A stretch of 64,000 nucleotides of DNA from positions 29,754,332 to 29,818,331 of the forward strand of contig CP154954.1 in the NCBI GenBank assembly GCA_039621445.1, read 5' to 3'. The DNA comes from Euglena gracilis. Taxonomy: Eukaryota > Euglenida > Euglenophyceae > Euglenales. Each line of letters opens with the position of its first letter. Positions within the stretch are counted from its first letter, which is position 1. Below, one piece after another: positions 1 through 11,564 of the stretch. The notes below the pieces were generated by a model, which was not told the DNA's origin, searched no databases, and saw only the letters and a program-made list of their open reading frames with translations. The position numbers and the translations under genes were made by a program.

Positions 1-13
1 TTGTTTGTCTCTG

Positions 14-680
14 GTTTTTTTCATAATCACGTAAATTTTTTTGTTGGAGTTGGATTGCCGTCCTGGGTTGGCAAGCGTTGGACCCCCTGGTGTTTTTTCA
101 GAATTGCTTTTGGCAAATTTTTGTTGCAACCCCATTGGTTTTTTCACAATGTGGTTGATTGATAAATTTTTGTTGGACCCCTACTGGGTTTTTCAGAATC
201 ACAGTTGGTTTTTTTCAGAATTACGGCTGGTAAATTTTTGCTGCATCCCCTGGGGTTTCCTAGATTTTCGACTGGCAATTTTTTCGACTCCTGGGATTTT
301 TTCAGAATTATGGTTTGAAAATTTTTGTTGGACCCCCCCCCAATGTTTTTTCAGAATTACCACTGGCAAAATTGTGTTGCCCCCTGGGTTTTTTGCACAA
401 ATGCGGTTGCAAAAACTTTGTTGGACCCCCCAACAGTTGGCATCGCCCACGGGTTTTCTTCAGAATTACGGCTGGCAAAAAGATATTGGACTCCTTGGGT
501 TTTTTTTCAGACAGACGGTTCGCCAGTTTTCGTTGGGAATCACGGCAGACCAATTTTCGTTGGGCCCCCCTATGTTCTTTCAGATTTCTGGTTGTAAAAT
601 TTTTGTTTGAATCCCCCTGGTTTTTTTCAGATTTACGGTTGGCAATTGTTTTGGCACCTGAGTTTTTCAGAATTACCCTC
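14..680 (+). repeat. Degenerate tandem array, ~46-50 bp unit
   Basis: About a dozen diverged units follow one another. Each unit runs: T-rich tract, CAGAATTAC or a close variant, GGCTGGCAAA, TTTTTGTTGGA, a C run, then TGGG before the next T tract. The T-tract-plus-CAG part looks like a splice acceptor repeated in series. A stray unit (TTTTCAGAATTACAG) recurs near 885. The open frames through this stretch come from the repeat and are not genes. Confidence 0.85.
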
Positions 681-845
681 ACCCCCCCCCCTTTCAAAGT
701 GTCCCCCCCCCCAAAGTGGCCAAAAGCTTTTGCAAATTTTAGTTCCCCCCCCCAAAGTGGCCATTTTTCTTTGGTTCATTTGGCGCCGAAGGCCAAAATT
801 TGACCCCCCCCCCCAAAGTGTCCCCCCTCCCAGAGTGGCCATTTC
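668..845. repeat. C-tract repeat, units of C(8-12)AAAGTGGCC
   Basis: Four units of a long C run followed by AAAGTGGCC or AAAGTGTCC, with a GGCGCCGAAGGCC hairpin core near 781. The same sequence type appears in reverse orientation at about 23,140-23,290 and 36,985-37,125, so it is a dispersed family. Confidence 0.6.
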
Positions 846-1561
846 AGTACGGTTGACGTGTTTTTGTTGGTCCTCCACTGTGTTTTCAGAATTACAGTTG
901 TTTTCAAGTTTTTAAGAAGAGTGGCGTTGGTGCTTTCATTTTGATGCTTGGTTAGTTTGCACTTATTTTGGTTCTGCAGGTTCAATTGAGCAATTTTGAA
1001 TGCTAGACATGCGGCGATTGTGTCCACCAGTGTTTATTGCATTTCATTGTTGCTTTAACTTGCTTTAACTTGCTTTAACTTTTTTGTTTTGATTCTCAAT
1101 GTGCCAAAAAGAGAAACAGCAGTACAAAAACATAAAAAAAAAAAAAAAAAAATAGGATCAAACGTTTTTCTCGTTGGGATTGATCATTTTTCATTTTTCA
1201 TGCGCATTTTTGCATTCGAAAAACCCGCCGAGGTTTTTTAGAATCAACTGTTAAAAAATAACACATCGGAAATGTCAGGCTTATTAATCACCTTCCTGAA
1301 AATACCCCACCAAAGGGTCCCGCTGTTCGAGAAATCGAAAAAAGTTTCCCATTGAAACAAAAACGCATCTAGAGTCCCAATTCTTTGGAAGTACCTTTCC
1401 CTGAAGTTTCCACCTTTCACAAATACTTTCGATGAATTCGTCCACCTCAAAACCCACACCTGGCCCACACCAATGCCAATGTCAAGAACCACACCAGAAA
1501 GAAAGGGCCAAACAAAACCTTTGAATCCCCACACCCTCCGCACATAAGTGCTAGATTTTAA
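846..1561. other. No gene seen
   Basis: A/T-leaning sequence with three perfect copies of TGCTTTAACT (1051-1080) and a 19-base A run (1134-1152). No frame here has convincing coding character on either strand. Confidence 0.5.
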
Positions 1562-2449
1562 TCAAAAATCGCCCGCTTTGGATCTTTCTCTTTTTAAATT
1601 CAACGGCTTCCAAAGCAAAAAGTTAATCCAAACAATGAATCGGATATTGCCGGTTTTTAAGTCGCCGACAGGAGGGGCCTTAGCTGGCCGGAAACAGGAC
1701 ACATCAAAAACGAAACAAAAAGCGCCAAGTGAGGCCGTGTGCCGGCTTTTTGAACGCAAATGTTTTTTGGGGTGGAAGGCCGCCGTAATGTCGCAGGCCA
1801 AGCTCATCACGCGTTCCGATGCAGCAGCCTTCCCCCCTCTCGGCCATCCCTTGGGGATTTCTGAAAGGCCCTTGAAAAAGCAGCCAAAAAATAGCGGGCG
1901 GGCGGCCTCTCCGAGGGGGAGCTGCGAAAATAGTGGAGCTTTCCCACGGCTCTGCTGTGTCAGTCCATTTGAGGGGGAAATTCCTTTTTTTTTGGAACGG
2001 TGGATATCAAAAAACAGAAACCAAACCGCCCACTTCGGCAGCGTGGGAACAATAGAGATCCCTAGGATATTACTGTGTTGAATCAAAAATAAAGATGTGG
2101 GCCCTCCCCCTCTCGGTCGGCGCTTTAGTATGCGGTTTTTGGGTCCTGCCAAAATCAGCTGATAAACCAACGCCACCTCAACCATCTGCAAAAACTCCTT
2201 TCCGGTTTCCATATAAGGCAACACTTCAAAGCACTTTGTTGACGGTAACATTGCAACAGCTAAAACTTCGGAATTGTTCACAAACGGTTTCTTCGGCAAC
2301 GTCGTTTTCACGTGCGCACGAATCTTTGGGCCACTCTCTGAATGTTTTGGAGGAGGGAAGCCTTGCTGAAAATGTGAGCCCTGGTTGGTTGGTGTTTTAG
2401 GTGCCGCCCGGGTAGTGTTATTGGGGCTTGGGGGGGCGCCTGAATCCAC
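1562..2449 (-). CDS. Unrecognised 295-codon open frame
   Basis: An uninterrupted minus-strand frame of 295 codons, one of the longest in the window outside repeat-driven frames. The first third contains stretches that read like ordinary protein (for example SEVLAVAMLPSTKCFEVLPY), and the remainder is basic with aromatic patches. I recognise no domain, signal peptide or membrane segment. A 177-codon frame overlaps it on the plus strand (1548-2081), so the strand is not certain. No splice structure, promoter or poly(A) signal was identified. It could be a real gene, part of an old transposon, or a chance frame in a stretch poor in homopolymer runs. Confidence 0.28.
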   Translation of the reverse strand: MDSGAPPSPNNTTRAAPKTPTNQGSHFQQGFPPPKHSESGPKIRAHVKTTLPKKPFVNNSEVLAVAMLPSTKCFEVLPYMETGKEFLQMVEVALVYQLILAGPKNRILKRRPRGGGPTSLFLIQHSNILGISIVPTLPKWAVWFLFFDIHRSKKKGISPSNGLTQQSRGKAPLFSQLPLGEAARPLFFGCFFKGLSEIPKGWPRGGKAAASERVMSLACDITAAFHPKKHLRSKSRHTASLGAFCFVFDVSCFRPAKAPPVGDLKTGNIRFIVWINFLLWKPLNLKRERSKAGDF

Positions 2450-2459
2450 GGGCGAGTAG

Positions 2460-2546
2460 CATCAAAAAAATTACACCACCACCAAAATTTTCTATTCCAC
2501 CATCAAAATTTTCCACACCACCATCAAAAAATATCACACCACCACA
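2460..2546 (+). repeat. Short tandem repeat, CACCACCATCAAAATTTT unit
   Basis: Four imperfect units of an ACCACCA(T/C)CAAAATTTTC motif lie in a row. Confidence 0.7.
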
Positions 2547-4198
2547 GAACGGGGGTGTAGTTGGGCAAACAGATGCCCCACACAAAGGAAAAATATGTGA
2601 TGTGAATTCTTAAACAAACCAGTCCGGCTCCGCACTGCGAGATGGTAAGGTCCTCACCATCGTCTTTTGCTTCGCCGTCTTGGTCCCTTCCTCCCCCTTC
2701 CTCTGTCGTGGGACCCGGAGTACCCTGTGATATTTGAATTTGGGTACAACCCACTTTTTAGCAGGAGATGGGGTTCGCATTTGGAAGGCCGCAATTAACG
2801 GCGATGCAGAATAAAGACCAATCCAATGGTTTGTGGATAGACTTTTTTTTTCAATTCAGACCGACGCCGGATCAAAAAGCCACTACTTTACTTGTTAAAG
2901 CGACCCATACTATACTAAGGAAAGGAGGGCCCAACACTAATCACACCTTCAGCTGAAAAGTCACCTTATGATATGCTGTGGTATTTTGAATGTTTCGGAA
3001 CTGGTACATTCAAAATGTAAGTGCAACACCATTTTAGCCTTTGGTCTGCAGATGTGTCATCAAAGTGTTTTTTTCATCAACATTGTTCCATCAAATTGTG
3101 AATTTCTTCCTCTCTACCATAATTCATCTCCTTCCAAGATCTCACATCACATTTGGAACACGAAGTGACTATTCACTTTTTGATATTGTTGGAATCCGGG
3201 TGATGCATGGTTCCTTCGTCAGTGGGATTCAGAAAGAAGTTGAAGAAAGAAGCCGAAGAAATGAAAGCGAAGTGCTGAGATTCAGTGCAACAGCGAAACA
3301 TTATGGAGGTGAAGTACTTGTACTTGTACTTATTTGTGACCAAAGCCTGTTTGTTTGGTTCCACTGCTCGTGTTTTGCAAATTTGGAAAGAAGGGTGAAA
3401 TTCCCTGTGAGCAGTCTCTAGTCTCTGCACGACGTTTGTGAGAGTTTCACAAATTGAAATGCACAGTTGGGCAGCCCTGCCGTTTGCTTGATCTGATTCT
3501 CCAAACCGTTTCTAAACAGTAAAAAAAATGGTTCGAACCATTTTTTTTTGTTGGATCAGAATATTTTTTTATTTGTGTATTTCGAAAAATCTTCAACACT
3601 TTTTCTCAGTTTCCCCCCTCATCCTTTCTTTTTTAGGGTTTTTTCAAAGAAAACAGCAACACCAAAAACGATGTTGAGGTTTTGGGTGACAACCTTCTTG
3701 AAGAATGGAAAGGAAAGTACACCTAACACCACCCCGTGAGATTTTGTTCACATTGTGGAGAGAAAAGCACCCGGCGCAAGTGGAAAACCACCAAAAAGTG
3801 GCCCAAAAATTTCTGGCAGAGTACTAAAACACCAGGGCAGCTGGAAAATGCTTGCCGTAGCGCGTGGAGCCGTAGGACACCACCCGGAAAACTGTCACGG
3901 CACTTTTGCATCCAACCGGATGACTTGAAAAACTTGAAAACCTTGAACAAACAAGGATGGTCTGCATAAAACACGCTGCAAAGGCTTACAAAAAACAACC
4001 AACACCGGAAACTAAAATGGACACCTTGCCCACTGGCAGTGAGATGAGAGACATGAAGGCATCCTTTGAGAGGCTTGGGAGCTCCTACCGAGGCCTGTGG
4101 GCTGCATAAATCATGCCGCGAAGGATTGCTAAAAACAACCACCACCATAAACAAAGATTAGGCGCCTTTCCCAATGATGGTAAGATGAGATACACACA
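2547..4198. other. No gene seen; degenerate local duplication
   Basis: Low-repeat sequence without a recognisable gene. Two related segments with a period of about 145 bp (about 3,961-4,060 and 4,105-4,195) share CTGCATAAA, AAAAACAACCA, and a final GTAAGATGAGA or GTGAGATGAGA. The open frames at 3,041-3,421 and 3,723-4,154 have no family resemblance and are not called. Confidence 0.45.
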
Positions 4199-4258
4199 GG
4201 CCCCGTGCCGGTCCCACCCTTGCGCCTGTGGCGCAAGGGTGAGGGGCGGCACGGGGCC
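4199..4258. other. Strong 60-nt stem-loop
   Basis: GGCCCCGTGCCG (4199-4210) is complementary to CGGCACGGGGCC (4247-4258). Inside, ACCCTTGCGCC (4216-4226) pairs with GGCGCAAGGGT (4230-4240) around a TGT loop, and the CCC/GGG between the two stems can also pair. This gives roughly 26 base pairs with one small asymmetric bulge. Its function is unknown. Confidence 0.85.
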
Positions 4259-6574
4259 CATGCTTCTGCCGTCCCACCTTGATGCTTAACCCCTTTTTCC
4301 TACCCGTTCTTGAAACATTTTTTGTGTTTCTTCCCATCATTGGCGGAGTTTAGAGGCCTGTCAAGCGTTGAGCATCACGCGTTACACCAATCTTCAGAAA
4401 TAGTTTATAAAGGTTTATGGAAAGAAAAACTGCAAGTCCAAGTGATAATCTGGGTGAAGGATGATTTGGGTTTGCTAATTTGAGCGGGCTCTAAACAGCA
4501 AGTCAACCTTTACATTCATGCATTCAAGTAAAAGAAGCAAAAAAACTGTTTTCATCGATAAAACTGAAATACATTGACAAAATTTTGAATTTCAACCTTC
4601 GGGCTCTTGTCGTTCTTTCTTACTAGTCATAGGTTACATCCCGGCGTCAAATCAGTAAACTTTGAGGGAAAAGTTGGGTGTGAATCTTTTCAGATACATT
4701 TTTGGAATGGGAAATGTCTCCTTCGGAGAGGCTCACACCAGTTCCGCACGGAAGATCGGCCCATCAGATATTGTAAATTTTTCCCGGCTTGTTTGTTTGT
4801 CGTTCTATTGTTTGGGCTGACATTCGGTACACGGGCGGCCGCGAACGACAGCGTGGCCATGGTCCATTAGTTTGAGAATATTTCTCCTTTGCTAAACCTT
4901 TTCTGCAATTAAAATAAAGGCACAATTGAATGGACAATTTGTTTTGCTGGTTGAAACAGAGGAATGTTGGGTTTGCACTTTGACCTCATTCTGTGTTGAC
5001 ATTCGAAGGTATGATCCCTGATGTTGGTCCTGTTTTGCTCTTTTGCGGTGTTTGTAAACTCCCGAGAAACTTTTGTTGTCATGTGCTTTTGAATGCAGCT
5101 TTTGCAGCTTTTTGTTTTTGTCATGCGGGTACGTAATCATACCAAATCACCTCCTTATAATTGCATTTATTGTATTCTTCTGTGTTTTTCAACTTCTCTG
5201 TCAAATCCCCAGCGAGAAACCAAGCAACAACGCCATCACAATATATGCACTATTCACTACAACTTTCAATGAAAAGACGTTGGAGGAACATGAATATGGT
5301 GGAGAGGAAGGAGGAGCAACGATGCACATTACGTCATTTGAAAGTGTTGGATTTTTTGTAACATAGCCCCGATTTGTGTCAATTGCCTTGCTTGCACTTC
5401 ACCAGTTTGGGCTGTGATAAACAAATGAAATTCATTGTGAACCTGATTTACGTCGTTTTTTTGGAAAATTACTGCAAAATTGATTTTAACACGAGTTGCA
5501 GGTCACACACACATGCTCTTTTGTTTGGTTTGTTTATCCAAACATTAAATGTTACATAATCTTGCTCTTTGTTCTTTTCGCAAAAATAATGTTGAGAAAA
5601 CATTTCTCACTTGGCAAAAGTGTTCTTTTGTTTTCTCCCACCAAAAGGGAACCATTTCGTTCTCCTCTTTTTTTTTGGACAGAATGGGAAAAAATTGGCC
5701 CTAAAAGGGTAAGGTATGGTTCGGTTGCACGCTTGGGGAGAAACATTCAACTCCTTAATGGTTTGTCATCGCACTACGAAAAAGTGTTCCTCACACACGT
5801 GTATTTTCCTAAATGGTCTAGATTTTCAAAAGGAGGTATCTCGGGGCTGGAGGTTAAAGGTTCGAAATCCTGCTGGCAAATTGGGCAGACCATAAGGAAT
5901 TCTTTGACAACTCCTCACCACAACTGCAAGTGTCCACAACCAATGTCTAAAACCTGCAGGCACATCTTGTGAGCCTCAGGCGTGTGTTGATATCGTTTGT
6001 TGGAAGTAGCGGATCACCATGAGGAGGCTTGGAGGCTTGGGATCCTGAAGTTATGTTGCGGAATTTAGCAAAAATGGCGGATCCTGAAGCCCACGCCCAG
6101 AAAGTACTCCCCGCAACGGGTACACCAAAGAAAGATGAGCAAAAACAAGTTGTGGGCATTTGAAGGAGCCTCACGTCAAAGAGCAATTGTTGGGGTGGCC
6201 CCCAAAAAGTGTTGTGGATACCTGGATACCCCGCACAATGAAGGTATGATGAGAGGCACGATAGTCCCTGCCCCTCCACCTACACATGTGGAACTTGGCG
6301 CCTGCCTACCCATTTGCTTCTACTTTAGTAAACGGGTTGTTTTAGTTTTTGCTTTTGTTTGTTTTGACGTAAATTTTCTCCCAAATTTCTGTTTTTTTAG
6401 CAACTTTTAAAGAACGTTCGGAGATGCTGTAAAGTCAACACTACACTGATTCAAAACAAAATCAGTGATATCGCCGAATGATTCGTGTTCAAGAAGGTAG
6501 GGTAGATCCAATTATTCAAGTATTAATTTGAGTCTGTAAACTTTTCATACTCTTGTAGTCCGTTCCTACTCTAG
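4259..6574. other. No gene seen
   Basis: About 2.3 kb of mixed, fairly AT-rich sequence with only short open frames on both strands, none with recognisable features. A GGTTCGAAATCC sequence near 5,860 resembles a Pol III B box, but no tRNA fold surrounds it. Confidence 0.4.
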
Positions 6575-7405
6575 TTTAAAGCGGCGTTTTAGAGACGTCG
6601 GGTTCAGGACAGAACCGGCGTCCCCACCCTTTGGTCAAAGGACACTCCCAGGGACCAATCTCGACCACTTATCTGCAATGCCACGCCACTTTGCATTTCA
6701 CCAAATTCCGGCGATCACGAGGGTATTTCTGGCTGTGTCAATCGTCCAAGTACAAACTCACCCCTCAATCGAAAGCTCTTTCATCAGACGACTGGCGATC
6801 ACCACCAAATTCAGCCACGCTGCCTGGATCTCTTATTTTCTGTCACTGGGAAATCCTAATTTCACAACTCTGGTGCCCCTTGGACCCCTCAGGTGTTCGA
6901 TTCGAAGAGAAAAAACGTTTCTGTAAGGTTTATTCAGCATCTCAAACCAAAAATAACTGAAAATTACCACAAATTTCGACTAAGATTCTGGCCGATCCGA
7001 CGATCGCGAGCGTATCTCGGGCTGCGTGCAATGTTAGGGTACCAAGTTACCCCTCGATCGAAAGCTCTTTTCAACAGACGACCAGAGGTGCTCATCAGAT
7101 CTTTCCACGCTGCACGGTACTCTATATCCAAATCTGAGCCAATTTTCACCAAATTTGGATATCCACCCCAGTGGTCCCTAGATGGAAAAATTCATTGTCC
7201 TAGATGGTTGAAACAGTCATACCAGCACCTTAGGGCCACTTTTGGGCACTTTTGGTGACATTTTTAGGAATGTAAACCGGACGCCGGGCTTTGGACAAAA
7301 CCGGCGTTCCTAACGCCGGGCTTTAGGACAGAACCGGCGTCCGGAAAACCCGTGGGGGGGACGCCGGTTCTGTCCTGAACCCGGCGTCTCAAACGCCGGT
7401 TTAAA
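6575..7405. mobile_element. Non-autonomous element with ~48-bp inverted ends
   Basis: The left end begins TTTAAAGCGGCGTTTTAGA and the right end, read on the other strand, begins TTTAAACCGGCGTTTGAGA. Both then continue through GGGTTCAGGACAGAACCGG to CGTCC, giving near-matching terminal inverted repeats of about 48 bp. TTTAAA at both extremes would fit a TTAA target-site duplication of piggyBac type, although the 6-mer may be part of the repeat. The interior has two diverged direct repeats about 280 bp apart, each carrying a CGATCGAAAGCTCTTT-like core (6,769 and 7,050). No transposase frame is present. A relative in opposite orientation lies at 20,333-21,170. Confidence 0.7.
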
Positions 7406-7910
7406 GCTTTTCTCAGCACAGGCCAGAGTGCAGAAGCCCCCCCCCCCCTTCCAACACCATTTTTACAACCCTGGCCTGCCAGCACCCTTAATCCCAGATG
7501 TGGCACTGGCATCACCATCATTCCTCCACTGTGCTTTTATGCTTGCATTCTCTTTTGACTCACAAAATCCCCCCCAAAGAGGGGAAAATTCAGCAAAAAA
7601 CCCCCACCCACTAACACATGAGGATCATGAATCCCAGCCAGAGACAGCTACAAATGAAAAGAAGCCAGATGCAGCCCAACAAAGGTCAACACCACTCCCC
7701 AACATCCCCCTGGAAGAGGGGGGGGCAGGCCACATTTCGAATTTTTAAAACTCCAACAAGCCCACCATGTTTGATGGCACACAGTGGGCAAAACTGGGCA
7801 CAGTGATCCTGCAGGAAGAACCTTCCCCCTGTCATTGGGAAGACGCCCCACAGACAACATACTTCCCAGCCTCCTCAACCAACACCCCCCTGGAAGGGGT
7901 CCCAGTTAGG
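7406..7910. other. No gene seen; C-rich stretch
   Basis: C-rich sequence between two repeat families, with no frame that I can support as coding. Confidence 0.4.
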
Positions 7911-9515
7911 GGTAAGGTAACGGACCTGAAAATTCACACAAATTCACCCTTTTTGCGTAAGATTTCAGAGGCCATTTTCCAGCAAGTTTCAGTAAGGATT
8001 CAGAGTTTTTTGTCTGGGTGGGTTCCGGCTCACTTCTGAGCCTGGCGCCCTCACGGTGGTTAATATTCTACACCCCAGAATCGTGATGACCCTTATCCCG
8101 GTATTAATGCTAAAGGCTAATGGGTTTGCGGCCTACAATTTTTTCAAAAACCGCCTCACGAAGGGGGTGGAGCTTATTCAAAACCCCAAAATGCCCAACA
8201 CCCAAAACGCAGGGGGTGTCGTCCCCGTGACCCCCCCTGTGACCCCCCCCCGTGACCCCCCCGTGACCCGGATTTGAACACCCCCCGATTTTGGGGTCCG
8301 CAAACGCACGTGCTTCAATCACAACTGCTTTCAGTATTTTTTTTTCAAATGTCGCGGAAGCCGGAAACATTGAAGAGGAGGCCATATCCCCCCCGTGGCC
8401 CCCCCCCCCCCGCAACCCCCCCATAACCCGGCCCACCCCCGCAGAACACAACCCAAAAAAAAACCAGAACAGTCCAAAGCCCCAAAACACAGCCCAAAAC
8501 CCAGATCACAACCAAACCAAAAACCCAAAACCCCAGAACACACCCAAACTAAAAATCCAGCCGAAAAACCCAGAAAACGGGCCAAAAACCTGGATGACAG
8601 CCCAGAAACCCAGAACACAGCCCAAAAACCCAGAACACAGCCCAAAAACCCACCCACAGCCTGAAAACCCAAAACACAACCAAAAACCCAGGTGGAAGCC
8701 AAAAAACCATCACGCCCCCCAGAAAACCCAGCACAACCCAAAACAGCCAAAAAGCCAGAACACACCCAAAAAACCAAAAACACAGCCCCAAAACCCAGAA
8801 CACAGGCCTAAAACCTGGATGACAGCCCAGAAGCCAACAACACCAGCTCAAACTGGCCCAACATGCGGAAATTGGCCCCAAGATGTGGCACCAAACTGGT
8901 TTTTAAAACTGCCACCCACTCCTCTCGATTCTCAGAATACACTGTACAGAATTCACTTAAACCAGTTTCAAAAACCAATCACTGCAAAATCAATCCACAG
9001 GACAGGAAAAAAATGGCTTTTAAATCTAATCTTGAGTCAAATGACATGGCATGATACAAAGCAAACAAACACAAACCAGGTGTTCACAGCTTAATCCGGA
9101 ACCTGAACACAGGGTTTTTCCACAGGGTAACCCAGAACCTGCTTTAAAAATATTGGGACCTGCTTTAAAGACATTGGGATGGACATGATGAACATCTGTA
9201 CACCACAGGGGGAGAATGAGGTGTCCAGGTCATCCAACAGCCGCGTAGACCTCATCCATGTACCAAAAACCTGTGAAGAGAACGAGGTGAAAAACCACTC
9301 GCAGAATGCCACAGACCTTTGGACGGAGGTGACAACCAGACATGTCGAAACTCTGTGTTCCAGTACGTCAGTAATATCTTGAGACACTAAACATAATGAG
9401 AACCTTGAGTTTCGCACAGGCAACTCACTTTGAAGTGTTCCTGTAAGGGGAAATAGAACAACAACAACACAATCAATTGGTGTGTTGAGTCATACCAGAA
9501 AGGAGGTTTTTTTTT
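7911..9515 (+). repeat. Dispersed ~1.6-kb repeat, first copy
   Basis: It begins at GGTAAGGTAACGGACCTGAA and ends near CATACCAGAAAGGAGG. The same beginning, middle (a CCCAGAACACAGCCC array, then a GGCCCCAAG-type segment) and end recur at 13,619-15,510 in the same orientation with substantial divergence. The two copies flank the LINE and MITE cluster at 9.6-12.7 kb. No coding frame is supported. Confidence 0.7.
8440..8850 (+). repeat. Low-complexity array, CCCAAAAACCCAGAACACAG unit
   Basis: Roughly 20-bp units of CCCAAAAACCCAGAACACAG and variants. Read on the minus strand the array gives a long hydrophobic pseudo-peptide (VFWVFGLCSGFLG-like) that should not be taken for a membrane protein. The matching array in the second copy is at about 14,100-14,480. 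Confidence 0.8.
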
Positions 9516-9607
9516 GAGGGAAGATGGGCACCCAGCAACAACGGTGGTGGGGCGTCCACCGACCAGTGGCACAGCCTACTGGATTTTTGTGTTCGGGGGT
9601 GTGAGGC

Positions 9608-9986
9608 TACCCTCACCCCCCCCTAATTGCCCCCCCCCCCTAATTGGCCAATTGGGGGGTCCTTAAGGGAGGTCCATTAGCCAATTAGGCGGGGGGGTAG
9701 CCCAATTGGCCAATGGACGTTCCCTTGGCCAACTTTGGCCAATTTCGGCAAGGGCTCAGAAAACCTCCAAAAACGTCCGTTTCGAAAATGTTAAAAATTG
9801 CCGGATAAGAAAAAGTCATGACAAATCCAAAAATGCACAAAAATCGACCAATTTTGCACACGTCAAAAATTATGGGGTCGGGGTCCTCGAGCCCCCCCCC
9901 CCCCCCCTAAATATCCCCCCCCTAATTGGCCAATTAGGGGGCTGAAGGACCCCGGCCCTTTGCCAAATAGGGGGGGGGGTGAGGGT
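9608..9986. mobile_element. Short element with C-tract inverted ends (AATTGGCC family)
   Basis: The left end reads TA-CCCTCACCCCCCCCC-TAATT. The right end reads AAATAGGGGGGGGGG-TGAGGG-TA. The ends are inverted repeats of about 18 bp, flanked by TA on both sides, which would fit a TA target duplication. Internal CCTAATTGGCCAATTAGG palindromes lie near both ends. The core (AAAACCTCCAAAAACGTCCG, then AAGAAAAAGTCATGACAAAT) recurs in reverse at 21,460-21,779 and in a diverged forward copy at 22,855-23,105. There is no transposase. Confidence 0.6.
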
Positions 9987-10349
9987 ATATACAGAGGATC
10001 AGACAATCTTTTTTGGGGGGGGCAAGGAGGGGCGGCGGAATGGCGGAGGTTTGGAGAAGTGCGGAGAAACAAGGATCAGCGGTGCTGGTGCGCGTGTCCG
10101 GGGTCAGGAGAGTTAGGGATGGTGAGTGGCGCCAATTCATGGTCGGCATTGTTATGCAATACGGGTTTGCTGATGCACATGGGGAATAAAGGGAAATTCC
10201 CCCGTGATGTGTGCTGTTGTCGTGGCGTAGTTAAGACCACGGAGTGGTTCTTGGTTGTTCCAAGGGGCATTCTTTGGACATCATGACATGGTCCCGATTC
10301 GCTGCCCCCTTGGTTGTGCGTGGCGGGCCGTTTCCGGGCCTCCGCTAGT

Positions 10350-11228
10350 TCAGGAAGTACCGCCGGAGGCGGAGGGGTTGCTTCGGGACAGTGGAGCCCG
10401 AAGGGGTAGCTCATGTGCTGACTGCACCGCCCCGTGTCGCCGAACAATGTTGTTCCGGTGGCAACAAACGAGGTGATGGCCTCTTGCGTCCAAGGGGTTG
10501 TGGCACCGAGGGCACCCGGGACAGGCATTTGAAGGCGAAACAACCGGAGCACCCATGGACCATTGCATCAGGGCCTGGAATTCGCTTGTTGGTATGAGCG
10601 TCCTTGTGGAGGCTGACGGCGTAACGGAGGCTCAAGCCATAGCATATGGCTTCATCTGACATGCCATTTTCAGTTTATCGCTACCCGTGAGTGAGTTGTA
10701 CAGAGCTTGCTGTCGGGCCTTTGCACACTGTTGCCCCCAGAATTTCTGTGCCGTCATTTCTCGGTCCTCAACAGAGGCCTTTGCAATCGGTGGGAGCTCA
10801 CATAGGCCCTTGATGGCCTCCACCTGGACGGTAAATTCCGAAGGTAGGGGGTTCATCCCACAGATGGGTGGTAAGTCGAGGACGCGGTCGCCGCGAACAA
10901 GAAAGTCGCCCACCTGGCGGTCGGGCACTCCGTGGTAGGGCCCCGGATGCCCAACCCACCCAACTGGACAGGCAAGGTGGCCTGGCGCCACTGGTCCTCT
11001 TCCAGCGGCCGACCGACAATGATGCTGGCGGTATTCCGCAGGGTTTTGCTTAGCAGCGTGCACTGCATGGTTGCAAGGCCAATTGGAGTAGTCCAATTGG
11101 CCAATTGGAGTAGTCCTCAACAGGTCGTTAACCTTGCGTGCGTCCAGACACAGCCTTAAAATAGTGAACTGGATTGGCAAGAGAATTGGCTCGCCAGCTG
11201 GCTTGGGGGGCAGTGGCGGAGCCATCAA
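10350..11228 (-). pseudogene. LINE reverse transcriptase 3' part (thumb and zinc finger), frameshifted
   Basis: This is the C-terminal half of a LINE-type reverse transcriptase, spread over several frames. From 11,228 downward, the frame carries QFTILRLCLDARKVNDLLRT, the usual helical region after the RT palm. A second frame (11,104-10,853) carries QWRQATLPVQLGGLGIRGP, matching the ATLP..LGGLGIR segment typical of protist and animal LINE proteins. A third (around 10,662) gives MSDEAICYGLSLRYAVSL. A fourth (10,568-10,350) gives CPRCHNPLDARGHHLVCC followed by RRHGAVQSAH, the Cys-His cluster found at the end of such proteins. Each change of frame shows a disabling shift. The matching palm domain lies inverted next to it at 11,565-12,370. 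Confidence 0.75.
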
Positions 11229-11564
11229 GCGACGTGGATCTCACTACCCACACCCCATATGCCACGGAGTCAAATAGGGTCAGGGCGAACACCATGTAAA
11301 CACCTGTGGCCGCTTATGCCAAGCCAAGGCAGCATACACCGGCCACCAAGGGCCGGTATTATCGGCTCTGTCCCGTAGAGACAACATGGTAAACACACCT
11401 GAGAGAACGCCGAAAGGTCGGACGAACCCGAAACCTCCATTGAGCACACCGGGGAACAGCCTGCCCCCATCAATGCCACGCCTGCTCCCTGCCACCTCAC
11501 CCCCCCGGACCCTGGCCCCTACATGTCCGATTCCGGGTTCACCTGACCACCTTACCCCTGAACC

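Noticed and set aside
5800-5900. Possible tRNA or tRNA-derived SINE (GGTTCGAAATCC B-box-like sequence)
   Set aside because: The T-arm does not pair with a 7-base loop and no acceptor stem or anticodon arm can be formed.
8331-8881. Long hydrophobic minus-strand frames resembling a membrane protein
   Set aside because: They are direct translations of the CCCAAAAACCCAGAACACAG array.
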